14,911 nucleotides of DNA from Bacteriovoracaceae bacterium (GTDB lineage Bacteria; Bdellovibrionota; Bacteriovoracia; Bacteriovoracales; Bacteriovoracaceae), in contig CANFNN010000038.1 of NCBI GenBank assembly GCA_947448095.1, positions 1 to 14,911 of the forward strand, read 5' to 3'. Made by a program: the position numbers and the translations under genes. The notes below the pieces were generated by a model. That model worked only from the letters and a program-made list of their open reading frames with translations. It was not told where the DNA came from and made no database searches. Position 1 is the stretch's first letter. Each line of letters begins with the position of its first letter. Positions 13,418-14,911 of this stretch are shown here, piece after piece.

Positions 13418-13446
13418 TTGACGACTGCATAAAAAAAGCTGACAAT
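13418..13446 (+). promoter_or_regulatory. Promoter of the GNAT-like / globin operon
   Basis: TTGACG (13418-13423, five of six matches to the -35) and GACAAT (13441-13446, four of six to the -10) are separated by 17 bp. The -10 ends 7 bases before the ATG at 13454, which has no Shine-Dalgarno, so a leaderless or near-leaderless mRNA is expected. Confidence 0.5.
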
Positions 13447-13453
13447 AGTTGTT

Positions 13454-14485
13454 ATGTTAATCGTTCAAAAATTTCATTCGATTCACGATATTGATTCGGA
13501 ATTTATTCCCAGTATTGAGCTCCTTTTGCAGGAAGATGTGCCGAGCTTTAAGAACTTGATTGAAAAACATGATCTGGCCCCGGCCGGTGATGTTTTTACT
13601 TATTTTCTTTTCTTTGGTCCGACTCAAAATACTCCGATTGGTTTTGCCCAGGTTTGTTTACATGCTTTGCCTGGCGAAGACTTAATCCCTTGGCATCAGA
13701 AGCTTTTCAAGTTTTGGAAAAAAGATCATCTCCACTGGAAACAACTCACCTGGAAAGTCGGTGACGGAAACTCGGGCCTATTTGTTTTTGATCCCCGGTT
13801 TTCAAGATCAGGCAAAGAAAAGATTCAAGAACTCGTCAAAGAATATGAGCTACGTCCCGAAGTAAAGTCTCAGGAATTTTATTTTATTAAAGGCCTTCAG
13901 GACTTTCAATCAGGATGGACCACTGAAAACAAATGGGTCAAAGACCGATTCGTCTTAGAGCCTTTAGTGAAATCGTCGAAAACTTATCAAGATTATTTAG
14001 AATCCCTCCACCAGGATGCCGCTAGTCAGATTAAAAATAGCTGGAGAAACCTTCATCAAAAATGCCAGGTCGAGCTTGGTGACTATCACTCGGCCAAAGA
14101 AACTCCTCAGACTTTTCCGATTGATGAGAAAATACTAAAGCGTTGGGACTCTCTGGGTGTTCAAATCCTCACGTTCGAAAAAGATTTGAAAATCTTAGGC
14201 TGCCTGATGGTCCAAAAAGGAAAAAACGGAAACATCTTTTTTGAGCCGTTTCCCTTTGAGCCAGCCGGCGAAGCGATTGTTCCGGATGAACTCTATACTC
14301 AGTACGCCCTCTTAAAGTTTTTTGAAATGCCTGAGGCCAGAAAGTGCCACATGCTTAAATTTGGAACGAAACTGGTCTTTGATGAAAAAGAAGATTTGAA
14401 GTTTTTTCAAGAGCAGGGCTTTCAGTTTAAAACCATCTGTCACAGCTTTTTATCCAAGCTCGCTAGCGTCAACAAACCCTTATGA
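13454..14485 (+). CDS. Hypothetical protein, possibly tandem GNAT / FemAB-like fold
   Basis: This is a 343-residue cytoplasmic protein not recognised with certainty. Two segments resemble halves of an acyl-CoA N-acyltransferase fold: an N-terminal one with TPIGFAQVCLHALPG (about 60-75), and a C-terminal one with EKDLKILGCLMVQKGKNG followed by a helix and FFQEQGF near residue 325. Between them, TYQDYLESLHQDAASQIKNS recalls the linking region of FemAB-like proteins. If this is right, it would transfer an acyl or aminoacyl group, but no acetyl-CoA binding loop is clear. The start ATG 13454 lies 7 bases after a -10-like element and lacks a ribosome site. Its stop overlaps the globin start by four bases (ATGA), so the two are translationally coupled. 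Confidence 0.6.
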   Translation: MLIVQKFHSIHDIDSEFIPSIELLLQEDVPSFKNLIEKHDLAPAGDVFTYFLFFGPTQNTPIGFAQVCLHALPGEDLIPWHQKLFKFWKKDHLHWKQLTWKVGDGNSGLFVFDPRFSRSGKEKIQELVKEYELRPEVKSQEFYFIKGLQDFQSGWTTENKWVKDRFVLEPLVKSSKTYQDYLESLHQDAASQIKNSWRNLHQKCQVELGDYHSAKETPQTFPIDEKILKRWDSLGVQILTFEKDLKILGCLMVQKGKNGNIFFEPFPFEPAGEAIVPDELYTQYALLKFFEMPEARKCHMLKFGTKLVFDEKEDLKFFQEQGFQFKTICHSFLSKLASVNKPL

Positions 14486-14853
14486 GCCAAAGTGATTGGA
14501 TTTTTTTGGTGGTTGAAGCTTTTTATCAAAAAGCTAAAAATGACATTCTGATTGGTTATCATTTTCGAATTATTGAAAATTTTGAAACTCACATTCCACG
14601 CATAGCCACCTTCTGGGACTTGCAACTGCTTGGTTCAACACTGAAACCTCAAACAGAGCCCTTTGATTTAATGAAGGTGCATATTCCTCTTCAGATCAAA
14701 CGAGGCGAATTAGGCAGATGGCTTTTGTTATTTAGAAAAACGCTGGAGGAGCAAGCCCTTAAGCATCCAGAGCATGCAGCATTGAAAGAGCTATGGCTAA
14801 TTCGTTTGAATTTTTTTGAGGGAGTTTTTTTAAGGTTTTTTGGCTTCGAGTGA
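14482..14853 (+). CDS. Truncated hemoglobin, group III
   Basis: This is a 123-residue heme protein of the 2-on-2 globin family, probably binding O2 or handling NO and peroxide in the cytoplasm. Group III features are visible: VEAFYQKAKNDILIGYHF at the B-C region, IENFETHIPRIATFWDLQLLG, FDLMKVHIPL carrying the probable proximal histidine (F8, H67), and GRWLLLFRKTLEE for the G-H region. Length is normal. The ATG overlaps the preceding stop codon by four bases, so it is coupled to the GNAT-like gene. Its 3' end overlaps the minus-strand reading frame entering from the right edge by 24 bases. Group III globins of Campylobacter-type organisms are linked to microaerobic or nitrosative conditions; here that is only by analogy. 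Confidence 0.85.
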   Translation: MSQSDWIFLVVEAFYQKAKNDILIGYHFRIIENFETHIPRIATFWDLQLLGSTLKPQTEPFDLMKVHIPLQIKRGELGRWLLLFRKTLEEQALKHPEHAALKELWLIRLNFFEGVFLRFFGFE

Positions 14854-14911
14854 TTCTTGCACAAACTTTTCAAGCATTGGCTCACCCGTCACATCATCCA
14901 GCATCCAGTTC
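14830..14911 (-). CDS. C-terminal fragment of a minus-strand gene (cut by window edge)
   Basis: On the minus strand an open frame runs from the right edge to a TAA at 14832-14830. It encodes 26 visible residues containing NWMLDDVTGEPMLEKFVQES and ending in EAKKP. The acidic, helix-like tail and the absence of any other frame in this space make it a probable gene end. It is too short to assign. It overlaps the convergent globin gene by 24 bases, a pattern repeated at other convergent pairs in this window. Confidence 0.5.
   Translation of the reverse strand, partial: NWMLDDVTGEPMLEKFVQESLEAKKP

Overview
The window reads as an ordinary chromosomal segment of a Gram-negative, moderately AT-rich, aerobic bacterium. 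Evidence for this is an sdhB-type iron-sulfur subunit, a lipoprotein with an outer-membrane-type lipobox, an RhtA-type exporter and several proteins with Sec signal peptides. Two YcgR-like PilZ proteins, many exported proteins of unknown function and dense packing on both strands would suit Bdellovibrionota (Bdellovibrio / Bacteriovorax relatives). That placement is inference from gene style, not from a marker gene.

Layout. At 3-644 is the C-terminal part of sdhB, followed by a strong terminator. At 787-1399 is a toxin-first type II toxin-antitoxin pair (RelE/HigB-like toxin, XRE antitoxin) behind a perfect consensus sigma70 promoter overlaid by an operator-like array. At 1400-3795 two paralogous PilZ (c-di-GMP receptor) genes on the minus strand flank a plus-strand rhtA-like exporter; rhtA is preceded by a 25-codon hydrophobic micro-ORF and by a perfect 18-bp palindrome. 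At 3796-3966 is a hairpin-rich intergenic segment.

The stretch 3967-8562 is dominated by exported proteins. It holds an 18-cysteine repeat protein, two small four-cysteine secreted proteins in convergent arrangement, and a 702-residue secreted protein with a glycine-zipper-like hydrophobic segment. The last is translationally coupled to an SprT/DUF2786 metallopeptidase, followed by a hotdog thioesterase and a DUF423 membrane protein. On the minus strand are a lipoprotein of unknown function and queE (7-deazaguanine / queuosine pathway). The final block on the plus strand is two short overlapping operons: a helical protein plus a zinc-ribbon protein, then a GNAT-like protein plus a group III truncated hemoglobin. 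A minus-strand gene enters from the right edge.

Regulatory reading. Starts divide into two groups. Some have a clear Shine-Dalgarno (1091, 2098, 5253, 5464, 6279, 10102, 11613, 13068). Others lack one and carry a -10-like hexamer 6-10 nt upstream (826, 3795, 6454, 9666, 12357, 13454), suggesting leaderless or near-leaderless transcripts. No CRISPR array, tRNA, rRNA or insertion sequence was seen, and no gene-free stretch exceeds 300 bases. The best leads for something new are the cysteine-repeat secreted protein, the 702-residue secreted protein and its coupled protease, and the PilZ-rhtA operator/micro-ORF region.
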